Assembly: GCF_030817355.1 (NCBI RefSeq)
Contig: NZ_JAUSZH010000001.1
Location: 62,001-126,000, forward strand
DNA length: 64,000 nt
Direction of reading: 5' to 3'
DNA from: Streptomyces sp. V1I1
Lineage (GTDB): Bacteria > Actinomycetota > Actinomycetes > Streptomycetales > Streptomycetaceae
Shown one piece after another: positions 8,881 to 23,203 of the stretch (the first letter of the stretch is position 1; each line of letters starts with the position of its first letter). Made by a program: the position numbers and the translations under genes. The notes beneath the pieces were generated by a model. The model was not told the DNA's origin and searched no databases. It saw only the letters and a list, made by a program, of their open reading frames with translations.

Positions 8881-9585
8881 TCAGGTGGAGCACCGAGTCC
8901 AGCGGCTGCCGCGGAGCGGGCTTGAAATCCGTGCCGATGGAATATGCGGTGGGGAGGAGGGCCGGAGGAGGGCCGCCGGAATCAGACCGTCGGGCAATTC
9001 GAAAAGCTCGGCTATTTCCTTCTCGTACATCAGATGCAGGGTCGTCCAGGCGGGTTCTGAGGCCGCGTGCCCGGGCCGCGAGCATGTAACTCCAGGTGGC
9101 CTGGATGACCGACCCCCGCATGCCGGCTCGTTGTATTCCGGTACCGCTGACGCGTCCAGGCAGGGAATGTGGAACGACACCCGGTCCAGCCGGTCACCGA
9201 GGTAGGCGACGCTGTCCGCCACACGACGCTGCACCGCGTGCCGTTCGGCGCCCTCGGTGTAGAGGATGCCACAGGAGCCCCGCGAGTACGTCTGCACCGC
9301 CTGCCGGTAGAACTCGCCGATCGCGGCCCGCCGGTCCGGGTCGGTCACCACCATCCAGTGCCAGGTCCGCCGGTTGCTGCCGGTGGGCGCCTGCAACGCG
9401 ATGGCCAGGCATTCCTTGACCAGCTCCAGCGGAAGCAGCCGTACGAGGTCGAGCCGCTTGCGTACGGAGCGGGTGGTGCTCAGCAGGTTCGCCGGGGCTG
9501 AGGTCCAGGAGTGGCATACAAGTCTCCCGGTGTGCTCCGAGGCAGTTCGTCCGGCGTGGAACAGCGTCACAGCGGGACCTTGCAC
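8881..9585 (-). pseudogene. nitroreductase-family protein, multiply frameshifted
   Basis: The N-terminus reads TTRSVRKRLDL, then ALQAPTGSNRRTWHWMVVTD, a typical FMN-dependent nitroreductase start. The middle and end are spread over two frames. TWSYMLAARARGL is in one, AWTTLHLMYEKEIAEL in the other, and PTAYSIGTDFKPAPRQPLD back in the first. At least three shifts are needed to rebuild the protein, so it is inactive. It lies divergently from cvm6. Whether it ever served the clavam pathway is unknown. Confidence 0.65.
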
Positions 9586-9723
9586 GGAGCCTGACCGATC
9601 CTTGAACCGGCAGGCGGGAACTCCTTCATGGATTTTTCTGGCCGGGACATGAAATGCCGGGGCATCATGGTCCGCGGTCTTTGAAAACTCCGGTCATTGG
9701 AAATCCCAGAGGGGAGAAGTCTC

Positions 9724-11070
9724 TTGACCGCTTCGGCTAAACCCGCCCGCGCCCTGAGGCGCGACATCGTCACGGCGATACCCGGACCACGCTCTCAGCA
9801 ATTGATGGAACGGCGCCACTCAGTGGTGGCCCGAGGGGTCGGCAGCGCCCTGTCGGCCTACATCGAGGCCGCGAGCCCCGGCCTGCTGCACGACGTGGAC
9901 GGCAACACCCTCATCGACCTGGGCTCGGGACTCGGCGTCACCTCCGTGGGCAACGCGGCCCCCGAAGTGGCCGCCGCCGTCCGCGAGCAGGCGTCGCGGC
10001 TCACCCACACCTGCTTCCTGGCCAGCCCGTACGAGGCCTACGTCGACGTCTGCGAGGAACTGGCCCGGCTGACTCCGGGCGGGCACGAGAAGCGGTCCGT
10101 GCTCCTGAGCACCGGCGCCGAGGCGGTGGAGAACGCCGTCAAGATCGCCCGGGCCGCCACCGGACGGTCGGCTGTCGTGGCGCTGGACCACGCCTATCAC
10201 GGGCGTACGAACCTGACGCTGGGCCTGACCGCCAGGAACGCGCCGTTCAAGCAGAACTTCGGCCCGTTCACCCCCGACATCCACCGCATTCCCGCGTCCT
10301 ACCCGTACCGGGACCCGGAGGGCATGACCGGGGAACAGGCCGCCCGGCGCGCCCTGGAGGCACTGGACCGCCAGGTGGGCGGGGAGAACGTGGCCGCGGT
10401 AGTGGTGGAACCGGTCCAGGGCGAGGGCGGCTTCATCGTGCCGGCGGCGGGGTTCCTGCCCACGCTGGCCCGCTGGTGCCAGGAGCACGGGGCGCTCTTC
10501 GTCGCCGACGAGATCCAGAGCGGTTTCTGCCGCACCGGCGCGTGGTTCGCGAGCGAGCACGAGCACGTCGTACCGGACCTGGTCGTCACCGCCAAGGCCA
10601 TCGCCGGCGGTCTGCCGCTGTCCGCCGTGACGGGGCGCGCCGAACTCATGGATGCCGTACAGCCCGGCGGCTTCGGGGGCACCTTCGGCGGCAATCCCGT
10701 GGCCTGCGCCGCGGCCCTCGCCTCGATACGCCTGATGCGCGACGGCGACCTTGCGGGACGGGCCCGCCACATCGGACAGGTCCTCTTCGTTCGGCTGGGC
10801 GCCCTCGCCGCCCGGCATGGCGCCCTGGCGGAGGTCCGGGGTCGCGGCGCGATGGTGGGCGTCGAGATCGTACGGCCCGACAGCGACCGGCCAGATGCCG
10901 AACTCGCCAGCCGCATCGCGGCAGCCTGCCAGGCACGGGGCGTTCTGCTGCTGACCGCCGGAACATACGGCAACGTGCTCAGGTTCCTCCCCTCGCTCGT
11001 CATGCCCGATGCGCTGCTGTCCGATGCTCTGGACGTCCTTGAGGAGTGCTGTGTACAGCTCATCGGCTGA
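9724..11070 (+). CDS. cvm6: class III PLP-dependent aminotransferase (Cvm6-like)
   Basis: This is a GabT/ornithine-type class III aminotransferase, presumably transferring an amino group on a clavam intermediate. TTG at 9724 is chosen because GAGGGGAGAAG ends five bases before it; TTG 9697 is the alternative. Visible motifs are the PLP-phosphate-binding STGAEAVENAVK, the HGRTNLTLG segment, VVVEPVQGEGG, the VADEIQSGF aspartate, and the Schiff-base lysine in TAKAIAGGLP (Lys291). Length (448 residues) is normal. The next gene (cvm1-like) starts inside its last codons, so the two are translationally coupled. In S. clavuligerus Cvm6 and Cvm6P belong to the 5S clavam branch. Confidence 0.85.
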   Translation: MTASAKPARALRRDIVTAIPGPRSQQLMERRHSVVARGVGSALSAYIEAASPGLLHDVDGNTLIDLGSGLGVTSVGNAAPEVAAAVREQASRLTHTCFLASPYEAYVDVCEELARLTPGGHEKRSVLLSTGAEAVENAVKIARAATGRSAVVALDHAYHGRTNLTLGLTARNAPFKQNFGPFTPDIHRIPASYPYRDPEGMTGEQAARRALEALDRQVGGENVAAVVVEPVQGEGGFIVPAAGFLPTLARWCQEHGALFVADEIQSGFCRTGAWFASEHEHVVPDLVVTAKAIAGGLPLSAVTGRAELMDAVQPGGFGGTFGGNPVACAAALASIRLMRDGDLAGRARHIGQVLFVRLGALAARHGALAEVRGRGAMVGVEIVRPDSDRPDAELASRIAAACQARGVLLLTAGTYGNVLRFLPSLVMPDALLSDALDVLEECCVQLIG

Positions 11071-12091
11071 TCCGCTCACTCCGCCATCGGTGGAACCGCT
11101 CACCGAGCTGCCCAGCCGTCGTCTCGGCTCGGTCACCGTCCCCGCCCAGGGCCTGGGCTGCCTCAGCATGAGCTCCTTCTACGGGGTGTCCGACCGGGCC
11201 GAGGCCATCGCGACCGTGCACGAGGCGGTGGACCGCGGGGTCGCCCTGTTGGACACCGCGGACGTGCAGGGCCTCGGCGAGGGCGAGCGGCTCCTCGGCG
11301 CGGCCGTGGCAGGACGGCGCGACCGGGTTCTGATCGCCACCAAAGTGGGCCTGGAACGCTCGCCCACCGGCGAGTTCCTGGGCGTGCGCGGAGACCGTGA
11401 CTACATCCGCCGCCGGTGCGAGGGCTCCCTGAGACGGCTGGGCGTGGACAACCTCGACTTCTACACCAAGCACTGGGCCGCCCCCGGAGAGCACATCGAG
11501 GAGGCCATGGGAGCGATGGCCGAACTCGTCGGCGAGGGCAAGGTGCGCCACGTCTGCCTGTCCGAAGTCTCCGCCGACACTATCCGCCGGGCTCACGCCG
11601 TCCATCCGGTGAGCGTGGTGCAGAGCGAATGGTCGCTGTGGAGCAGGGGAATCGAGAAGGACGTGGTCGCGGTCTGCCGGGAGCTGGGCATCGGCATGGT
11701 CGCCAGCTGCCCGCTCGGCCGCGGCTTCCTGACCGGAGGCATCTCGTCGGTACGGAGCCTCGACCGGAACGAGGACTTCCGGCACACCCTGCCGCGGTTC
11801 ACCGAGGACAACATCCGGCGCAACCTCCCGCTCGTCGAACGGCTGAGGCGACTGGCCCGGCGGCACGGCATCACCGTCGCCCAGCTCGCCCTGGCATGGC
11901 TCCACCACCAGGGCGACGATGTGGTCCCCATCCCGGGGACCGCCCGCCGGGACCACCTGCGGGAGAACCTGGCGGCGGCCCTGGTCGAACTCACTCCCGA
12001 GGACCTGGCGGACATCGAGGCCGCGGTCGCACCCGGGGACGTGCACGGTGAGCGCTACGGTCCCTTCCTCATGGGGCTCGTGGGGAACTGA
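11051..12091 (+). CDS. cvm1: aldo/keto reductase (Cvm1-like), catalytic Tyr replaced
   Basis: GTG at 11051 overlaps the aminotransferase end by 20 bases and follows GAGGAG. The product is a 346-residue aldo/keto reductase barrel. The conserved Asp (ALLDTADV), Lys (IATKVGL) and His (YTKHW) are present, as is the C-terminal NADPH-binding part (PIPGTARRDHLREN). The catalytic tyrosine, normally in DTADxYG, is Gln here (DTADVQGLGEGE, codon CAG). Cvm1 of S. clavuligerus is an aldo/keto reductase of the clavam pathway. Reductase chemistry may be altered or lost in this copy, or the protein may serve another role. Confidence 0.85.
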   Translation: MYSSSADPLTPPSVEPLTELPSRRLGSVTVPAQGLGCLSMSSFYGVSDRAEAIATVHEAVDRGVALLDTADVQGLGEGERLLGAAVAGRRDRVLIATKVGLERSPTGEFLGVRGDRDYIRRRCEGSLRRLGVDNLDFYTKHWAAPGEHIEEAMGAMAELVGEGKVRHVCLSEVSADTIRRAHAVHPVSVVQSEWSLWSRGIEKDVVAVCRELGIGMVASCPLGRGFLTGGISSVRSLDRNEDFRHTLPRFTEDNIRRNLPLVERLRRLARRHGITVAQLALAWLHHQGDDVVPIPGTARRDHLRENLAAALVELTPEDLADIEAAVAPGDVHGERYGPFLMGLVGN

Positions 12092-12298
12092 CCTTCTTGG
12101 AACCGGTGGTGAACTGACCAGGACCAACACCATGCCGCTGTGCGTCCTGGTCGACGCACCGCGGCATGGTGTTGGCGTTCGTGCCCCTGCGGCCCCTGCC
12201 CTGCCCGATCAGCTTGCCGTGCCGCCCTGCTCGGCCACGAAGCACTCCGGGGACCTGCGCCACCAGCTCCGACACGCTTGCGGCCACGCGCTCGGACG

Positions 12299-15044
<2,746 letters not shown>

Positions 15045-15045
15045 C

Positions 15046-16560
15046 GTGAGCGCGGAACTGCCCGCCGCCACCGGCTTCCTGGCCACTGTCCGGCAGGACG
15101 CGGCATCCCCGCCCCGGCCGGCCTTCGCCTCCCTCGGGTACCGGGCCGAGCTGCGGGAGAAGGTCGCGGGGCGGCAACTGGCGGCCACCCTGATCCACGC
15201 CGGTGCCCCCGACGGCGCCCGCGCACAGGGCCGGGACACCGCCGTACTCATCGCCGGAGAGCTCTACAACCGGGCAGAGCTGCGGTCGTTGCTGTCCGGC
15301 GACGTCCCGGACACCGATGCCGCACTCGTCCTCGCCCTCCTCGGCGTCTACGGCGTCCACACTTTCCGTCTCCTCAACGGGCGCTTCGCCGCCTTCATAG
15401 TCAAAGGCGAGCGTGTCCTGCTGGCCACCGACCACGCTGGCTCAGTTCCCCTGTACGTGGCGGCCGTGCCGGGCCGCATCACGGCGGCGACCGAGGCCAA
15501 GGTCCTCAGAACCGCCCTGGACGGGACCGCGATAGCCGCCGCCCGGCCCGTCCCCTGGCTGCCCGGCGTTCACCAGGTGCCGGCCGGCACAGTGCTGGAG
15601 CTGGCCGTCGACGCCGGAACCGGCACGGCGCACCGAACCTGGGCGCCGCCGCTGTTCCGCCGGATCCTGCCCGAGGGCGAGGCGGTCGAGGCGGTCCGAG
15701 CCGCCCTGGAGCGTGCGGTGCGTGCCCGCGCGGGCACCGGAACACCGCTGGTGGTGATCTCCGGCGGGATCGATTCCTCCAGCGTCGCCGCCCTGGCCGC
15801 CGGCACCCGGCGTACGAGGATCGACACGGTATCGATGGGCACCGAGGAGCACAACGAGTTCCCGCAGGCGCGCCTCGTCGCAGATCACCTCGGCTCCGCC
15901 CACCGGGAGATCACCGTGTCCACCTCGGACCTGCTGCGCCGGCTCCCGCACGCAGTCTGGGCGGCCGAGTCCACCGATCCCGACATCATCGAGTACCTCC
16001 TGCCGCTGACCGCGCTCTATCTGGGCCTGGGCGGCACTGGCCGGCGCATTCTGACCGGCTACGGAGCCGACATCCCCCTGGGTGGCATGCACCGGGAGAA
16101 CCAGCTGCCGGAGTTGGACAGCGCCGTCGCCGTCGACATGGCCACCTTCGACGGCCTGAACGAGATGGCTCCGGCCCTCTCCGCCATCGGCGGCCACTGG
16201 TCCACGCACCCGTTCTGGGACCGCGCGGTGCTGGACACGCTCACCTGCCTGGAGGCCGGGCTCAAGCGCCGCTATGGGCAGGACAAATGGGTTCTTCGCG
16301 CGGCCATGGGCGACATCCTGCCGCACCAGACCCTCATCCGGCCCAAGCTCGGCGTGCACGAAGGCTCCGGCACGACCTCCGCCTTCAGTCGGCTGCTCAC
16401 TGGCGCCGGCCTGCCCGACGGGCAGGTCCACCAGGCCAAGCGGCTCGTCGTACAGGAGCTGTTCCGCCAGGTCGTCGTCGACGGTCTGCACCCGGACGAG
16501 GTGGACTGCGTGGCCGTCGTACAGCGGGTCGCTGACCGCCAGACCCAACCCGTCCCCTGA
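15046..16560 (+). CDS. bls: beta-lactam synthetase
   Basis: Bls closes the beta-lactam ring of carboxyethylarginine in an ATP-dependent reaction to deoxyguanidinoproclavaminate. The 504-residue protein has the asparagine-synthetase-B architecture. It has an N-terminal Ntn-like domain lacking the catalytic Cys1 and a C-terminal synthetase domain with the PPi loop SGGIDSSSVAAL near residue 239. The conserved lysine region RPKLGVHEGSG lies close to the end. GTG 15046 starts one base after the ceaS stop, so translation is coupled. The gene is intact and of normal length. It is followed 52 bases later by pah. Confidence 0.95.
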   Translation: MSAELPAATGFLATVRQDAASPPRPAFASLGYRAELREKVAGRQLAATLIHAGAPDGARAQGRDTAVLIAGELYNRAELRSLLSGDVPDTDAALVLALLGVYGVHTFRLLNGRFAAFIVKGERVLLATDHAGSVPLYVAAVPGRITAATEAKVLRTALDGTAIAAARPVPWLPGVHQVPAGTVLELAVDAGTGTAHRTWAPPLFRRILPEGEAVEAVRAALERAVRARAGTGTPLVVISGGIDSSSVAALAAGTRRTRIDTVSMGTEEHNEFPQARLVADHLGSAHREITVSTSDLLRRLPHAVWAAESTDPDIIEYLLPLTALYLGLGGTGRRILTGYGADIPLGGMHRENQLPELDSAVAVDMATFDGLNEMAPALSAIGGHWSTHPFWDRAVLDTLTCLEAGLKRRYGQDKWVLRAAMGDILPHQTLIRPKLGVHEGSGTTSAFSRLLTGAGLPDGQVHQAKRLVVQELFRQVVVDGLHPDEVDCVAVVQRVADRQTQPVP

Positions 16561-18537
<1,977 letters not shown>

Positions 18538-18550
18538 ACGTCACTGAACA

Positions 18551-18598
18551 GACAGTCGGTGCCCGGGCAGCGGTGACGCTGCCCGGGCACCGGCTGTC
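18551..18598 (+). terminator. strong hairpin terminator after cas
   Basis: A 22-bp stem (18551-18572 with 18577-18598, one G-U pair) closes a GTGA tetraloop 13 bases after the cas stop. There is no U-tract, as is common for Streptomyces terminators. It separates the ceaS-bls-pah-cas unit from oat. Confidence 0.85.
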
Positions 18599-18719
18599 CT
18601 CATCACGACAGTAGCCAGCGCAGTTCGACTCGGTGTCCGTGCCGTGGTGAAGTCACCTCGACACGCTCGCCGGTCCACCTCACCGGCCAGAAACCAGCAC
18701 TATAGGGAGACACGACACC

Positions 18720-19901
18720 ATGACCGTCACCGAAGTCCAGGAACCCCAGGGGTTCACCATTCACACCGCGCCGGTCGGACTGGCGGACGACGGCCGGGAC
18801 GACCTGACCGTGCTGCTCTCCACCACGCCGGCCACCGTCAGCGCGGTCTTCACGAAGTCCCGTTTCGCCGGCCCCAGCGTCACCCTCAGCCGCGAGGCCG
18901 CGGCCGACCTCAGGGCTCGCGGCGTGGTCGTCCTCGCCCGCAACGCCAATGTCGCCACCGGCACGCTTGGCGAGCAGAACGCGCGTGAGGTGTGCGCTCT
19001 GGCAGCGCAGGCGACCGGAGTGCCTGAGGGCGAACTCCTGATTGCCTCCACGGGTGTGATCGGCCGTCAGTACCCCATGGACGGCATCCGCGAGCACCTG
19101 AAGTCCCTCACCCCGCCGTTCGGCGGACAGGGATTCGGCCACGCCGCCCATGCCATCATGACCACCGACACCCGTCCGAAGATCGCCTCCCGGCGCATCG
19201 GCGACGCCACGCTCACCGGCATCGCCAAGGGGGTTGGGATGATGGAACCCGACATGGCGACCCTGCTGACCTTCTTCGCTACGGACGCCCGGCTGGATCC
19301 TCAGGAGCAGGACCGCGTCTTCCGCCGGGTCATGGACCGCACGTTCAACGCCGTCAGCATCGACACCGACACCTCCACCAGCGACACAGCGGCGCTCTTC
19401 GCCAACGGGCAGGCCGGTGACGTCGCCCCGTACGACTTCGAGCAGGCCCTGCACGAGGTCGCCCTCAGCCTCGTCAAGGACATCGCCCGGGACGGGGAAG
19501 GGGCCAGCAAGCTGATCGAGGTCCGGGTGAGCGGCGCACGCGACGACGCGCAGGCAAAGCGGGTCGCCAAGTCGGTCGTGAACTCGCCCCTCGTCAAGAC
19601 CGCCGTCCACGGCGGCGATCCCAACTGGGGCCGTATCGCCATGGCCATCGGCAAGTGCAGCGACGACGCCGACATCGACCAGAACGACGTCACGATCCGG
19701 TTCGGTGACACCGCCGTCTATCCGCCGCACACCACCGACACGGCCGCCGAGGAAAGCCTCCTCGCCACCGTCGCCGAGCACATGCGGGGCGACGAAGTCG
19801 TCATCAGCGTCGACCTCGGCATCGCGCGCGGGAGCTTCACCGCTTACGGCTGCGACCTCACCAACGAGTACATCCGCCTCAACGCCCACTACACCACCTG
19901 A
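18720..19901 (+). CDS. oat: ornithine acetyltransferase (ArgJ family)
   Basis: Oat moves the acetyl group from N-acetylornithine to glutamate, feeding ornithine/arginine into clavam formation. In S. clavuligerus oat1 and oat2 sit beside the clavam and clavulanic acid genes. The 393-residue ArgJ-type Ntn hydrolase shows GIAKGVGMMEPDMATLL. The nucleophilic Thr (about residue 181) follows the autocleavage Ala, and the C-terminal GGDPNWGRI segment is present. GGGAGA precedes the ATG by about ten bases. It lies beyond the terminator and so probably has its own promoter in the 120-base gap. The gene is intact. Confidence 0.93.
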   Translation: MTVTEVQEPQGFTIHTAPVGLADDGRDDLTVLLSTTPATVSAVFTKSRFAGPSVTLSREAAADLRARGVVVLARNANVATGTLGEQNAREVCALAAQATGVPEGELLIASTGVIGRQYPMDGIREHLKSLTPPFGGQGFGHAAHAIMTTDTRPKIASRRIGDATLTGIAKGVGMMEPDMATLLTFFATDARLDPQEQDRVFRRVMDRTFNAVSIDTDTSTSDTAALFANGQAGDVAPYDFEQALHEVALSLVKDIARDGEGASKLIEVRVSGARDDAQAKRVAKSVVNSPLVKTAVHGGDPNWGRIAMAIGKCSDDADIDQNDVTIRFGDTAVYPPHTTDTAAEESLLATVAEHMRGDEVVISVDLGIARGSFTAYGCDLTNEYIRLNAHYTT

Positions 19902-19983
19902 TCCACCAGCAGACGGCATCCGGGCCGGGCCGCCGTACGTCGACGGGGCACCACCGCAGGGGACTGTACTTTCGGGGGCTGGG

Positions 19984-20328
19984 GTGTGCGGGCTGCGTTC
20001 CCGTTACTCGACGGATCTGTCCGATCGGGAGTGGGAGATCCTCCGTCCGCTGGTTCCGGCGGTCAAGCCTGGTGGACGACCGGCGAAACATACGCGGCGG
20101 GAGATCCTCAGCGCGCTGGCGTAATGGCTGCGGGCCGGCTGTGCCTGGAGGCTGCTGCCGCACGACCTGCCGCCTTGGCAGACGGTTTACCACTACTGGC
20201 GGCGGTGGCAGCAAGAGGTGCGTGTGGGAGGGGATGCTGACAGGGCCTAGCGAACACGAGCGGGTACAGCTTGGCCGGGACTCCACTCCCAGCGCCGCCA
20301 TCCTGGACAGCCAAAGCGTTCGGGCCAG
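19984..20328 (+). pseudogene. IS5-family transposase fragment
   Basis: From GTG 19984 the frame reads RYSTDLSDREWEILRPLVPA and GGRPAKHTRREILSAL, an IS5-type transposase N-terminus. A stop (TAA where TAC is expected) falls after SALA, and a later shift leads to HERVQLGRDSTPSAAILDSQ. The fragment ends where the next IS begins at 20329, and its second half is not found on the other side of that IS. Confidence 0.75.
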
Positions 20329-21222
20329 TGAGTTCTTTCCAACCTGGCGGCGGCGCCGAGGTGTTGATGAGTGAGGGCTGTACGGAACGACGAAGCTCCT
20401 GGTAGACGGGTTCTCGACCAAGATCACCCGTGTCCGCCAGGAGCTTCGCGCGCTTGTCTACCCGTCCTCGATCGATCTGTCCAGCCGCACCCTGAGACAC
20501 CTGAGCAGGCAACTCGCCGCCCGGCAGCGAGAGATCGGGACACGGTGGCGCCGCCTGCCGACCGGTCGCCAGGCGCTGCTGGTCCTGGGCCACCTGCGGT
20601 GCGGTGATACGTACGCCCAGCTCGCCGCGGGGTTCGGCATCGGAATCGCGACCGTGTTCCGCTACATACGCGAGGCCGTCGAGGTGCTGGCCGCCCTCGC
20701 CCCGACCCTGACCGAGGCGATGGAGACCATCCGGACGAAGGCATTCCTCATCCTCGACGGCACCCTGTGGGCCGAGCGACCGGATCGCCGCCGACACCCC
20801 GTACTACTCGGGGAAGCACAAGCGGCACGGCATGAACGTCCAAGTCCTGACCGACCCCTTCGGCCGGCTGTTATGGGCCTCGCCCGCGCTGCCCGGAGCC
20901 ACCCACGATCTGACCGCCGCCCGAAGCCACGGGATCACCGATGCCCTCGCCGCCGCCGGGCTGAAGTGCTGGGCGGACAAGGCGTACCAAGGCGCCGGCC
21001 ACCTCGTGCGAGTGCCCTTCCGGGGCCGCCACCTCAAGGGATGGAGGCGACGCCACAACGGCACCCACGCCAAGATCCGGTGCCTCGGCGAGCAGGCCAT
21101 GGCCACCCTGAAGGGCTGGCGCCTGCTACGGAAACTCCGCTGCAGCACCAACCGGATCACCGACATCGTGAAGGCCGTCCTCGTCCTTCACAACGCCTCA
21201 ACCTGAGGTTGGAAAAGGCTCA
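20329..21222 (+). mobile_element. IS5-family (HARBI1-type) insertion sequence, full-length copy
   Basis: The ends TGAGTTCTTTCCAACCT (left) and AGGTTGGAAAAGGCTCA (right) form an imperfect inverted repeat; the element is 894 bp. The transposase reads from about 20445 (LVYPSSIDLSSRTLRH, FGIGIATVFRYIREAVEV) to near 20775. It then continues one frame over (ADTPYYSGKHKRHGMNVQVL ... ITDIVKAVLVLHNAST) to 21206. The shift lies at the same place in the second copy at 23204, which suggests a fused product made by frameshifting, or descent from a dead element. In this copy the GTG start seen in copy two is GCG. No clear target duplication is visible. Confidence 0.75.
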
Positions 21223-21460
21223 CTGCGTCCGCACATCGACGAGTCGTCGGATGTCCAAGACATGTGTGACGCGGTGCAGAAGTCCCTCACCGACGTCACG
21301 CAGATCCGCCTCTTCCTGCTCAGCAACGGCGGCAGCACGTCGACAGCCCCGAGCCCCACCGAGTTCGAGGGCATTCCGGTCCTCCACGAGATATGGGATC
21401 TGCCCAGGCTGCACCGGCACGAGACGTCCGGCACCCTGAGCGAGCCCAGTTGCGAATCGC
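21223..21460 (+). pseudogene. fragment resembling an AIPR-type abortive-infection protein
   Basis: One plus frame reads PHIDESSDVQDMCDAVQKSL, then QIRLFLLSNGGSTST and GIPVLHEIWDLPRLHRHETS. The IRLFLLSNG and HEIWDLPRLHR segments remind me of the N-terminal part of AIPR-family phage-defence proteins. The fragment has no start (it abuts the IS) and dissolves after TSGTLSEPS. The family assignment is from memory and weak; it is clearly the relic of some larger gene. Confidence 0.3.
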
Positions 21461-21941
21461 CGCGTGAAATAGACAGTCAGACGCCTGTCCGGAGAACGCG
21501 AGGCCCCTCACTGTGCCGCCCTGCGGCTTACCTGCCAGACGGCACAGAAGTTGCGCTGTGGTGCTCGAAAGCGCCGCGCAGGGAGGCTGCTACGAGCCGC
21601 CGTCAACGTAGGCGCGTGCGCGACCATGACGTCGCGGAAGCGCTCATCGGCGATCACCGTGAGGGGGCTTCGTTTTCGAGTTGCGGGTTCATTCCGCACG
21701 GCGGGCAAGCAATTCACGTCCCTATATTGGCTGGCCAGGTGTGATTCAAGGATTTGGTCAAGGGACTCACAGCCAGCTTCTGGCGGGCCGTCAAGCCCCG
21801 TGCAATGCAATGGTGCCAGCATTCTGCCGTGGTTGGAAGGAACAGAGTGGCGCAGCAGGCATTCTCGCCCCGTCCACGTCGCCTCATTCTCTGTTTCCGC
21901 TGCCCGCGTCGAGCACCATGCAAAGGATCGGGAGGATTCCA
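21461..21941. other. intergenic stretch without recognisable gene
   Basis: No convincing coding frame is seen. The 3' end probably holds the old promoter and leader of the second ceaS-like gene. Confidence 0.4.
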
Positions 21942-22427
21942 GTGTCGGAAAAGGTTTCCAAGGTTCTGTTGTGGCGTCTCAATAAGTGCGGCGTGGAGCA
22001 TGTATTCGGGGTCGTCGGGCAGGAGGCCGCCGCGATCTTCTTCGACGAGGTCCCCGGAGATAATGTTCGGCCTCACCCGGCACAAGCCACCGCCGGGGTG
22101 ATGCCCGATGTGCTGTCCCGGCTCACCAACGTTCCGCAGGGCTTCGCCACGCTCGGCCCCGGGACGACGAACCTGTCCACTGGCGACCGCCACCTCGATG
22201 CCGGACCGCAGCTCGATCATCGCGCTCGGCGTGCAATCGGAGTCGTGCGACTGCTTCCCCAACGAGACCCCCCAGTGCCTGGACAAGGTGACGGCCATGT
22301 GCCCGCTCACGAAATTCTCCGCCCAGCTGGAACAACCCGACGACATCGCCGACCTACTCGACTCGGCCGTCGGGACCAGCGTCGTCGAGCCGGTGGGGCC
22401 CAGCTTCACCAGCCTGCCGGATGACCG
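21942..22427 (+). pseudogene. second ceaS paralogue, N-terminal relic
   Basis: GTG 21942 follows GGGAGG and opens SEKVSKVLLWRLNKCGVEHV, then FGVVGQEAAAIFFDEVPG. In a shifted frame it reads FGLTRH, then TAGVMPDVLSRLTNVPQG and LGPGTTNLSTG. In a third frame it reads DRSSIIALGVQSESCDCF, ETPQCLDKVTAMCPLTKF and EPVGPSFTSLP. This is the first 160 or so residues of a carboxyethylarginine synthase distinct from the ceaS at 13331. It has at least three shifts and nothing after the SLP segment. S. clavuligerus also has two ceaS paralogues. Confidence 0.8.
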
Positions 22428-22565
22428 GGAACCCGTCATGTCCGGTTGGGCGGGAGACTGCGCGGAAGAGGATTCGCCCTCGGCGAGTACCTCGCCGTGC
22501 GGCCAACCCAACCCCTTGGATCACCACATTTCGTGAACCCGTCAGTGAGGGAAGGTCTGATCCGC

Positions 22566-23144
22566 ATGCCAGGGAGTGCCAGCCAGGCCCAATCGCAGTC
22601 CCCCCCGCGCCACCAGAGCCCTGACTGCACCGCCCGGGCCGACCGCGACTACCGCAAGTTGATGCGGGCCTTCCCCACCGGAGTCACGGTGGTCACGGCC
22701 ATCGACGCGGACGGCACCCCCCGCGGGTCCACCTGCTCCTCTCTCACCAGCGTGACCCTGACCCCGCCCACGCTGCTGGTCAGCCTGGACACGACAAGCC
22801 CGACCCTGCAGGCCCTCATGGCACGCGGAAACTTCGCGGTTAACCTGCTGCACGCCCGAGGCCGGGGCGCCGCAGAGGTGTTCGCCACCCGCACCGCCGA
22901 CCGGTTCGCGCATGTGAGCTGGTGCTCATCTCAGAGCAGTAACCTGCCACGGCTCGTTGACGACGCCTTCGCCGTCGCCGAATGCCAGGTGGCAGGGACC
23001 CTGGCGGTCGGCGATCACACCATCGTGCTCGGAGAGGTCACCGATGTGGCACATACCCCGGAGGTCCCTCTTCTGTACGGCTTCGGGCAGTACTCCGCCT
23101 GGTCTGCGCCCAATCCGCAACCAGAGGAAAGAACGCAGCAATGA
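22566..23144 (+). CDS. cvm3: flavin reductase (Cvm3-like)
   Basis: The 192-residue protein is an NAD(P)H:flavin oxidoreductase of the short flavin-reductase domain family. It shows YRKLMRAFPTGVTVVTAI, GSTCSSLTSVTLTPPTLLVS (FMN-binding), FAVNLLHARG and VLGEVTDV. It would supply reduced flavin to a monooxygenase; cvm3 and cvm5 of S. clavuligerus are such a pair, and a Cvm5-like enzyme lies 4 kb downstream here. ATG 22566 has GGAAGG upstream. The gene is intact but stands alone between the ceaS relic and a truncated IS, so its promoter may be within the relic. Confidence 0.85.
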   Translation: MPGSASQAQSQSPPRHQSPDCTARADRDYRKLMRAFPTGVTVVTAIDADGTPRGSTCSSLTSVTLTPPTLLVSLDTTSPTLQALMARGNFAVNLLHARGRGAAEVFATRTADRFAHVSWCSSQSSNLPRLVDDAFAVAECQVAGTLAVGDHTIVLGEVTDVAHTPEVPLLYGFGQYSAWSAPNPQPEERTQQ

Positions 23145-23203
23145 CTTTCTCCCCGGCAGCCCGGGCTCTGTGCATTCCCCTTTTCGAAAGCCTGACAGAA
23201 GAC

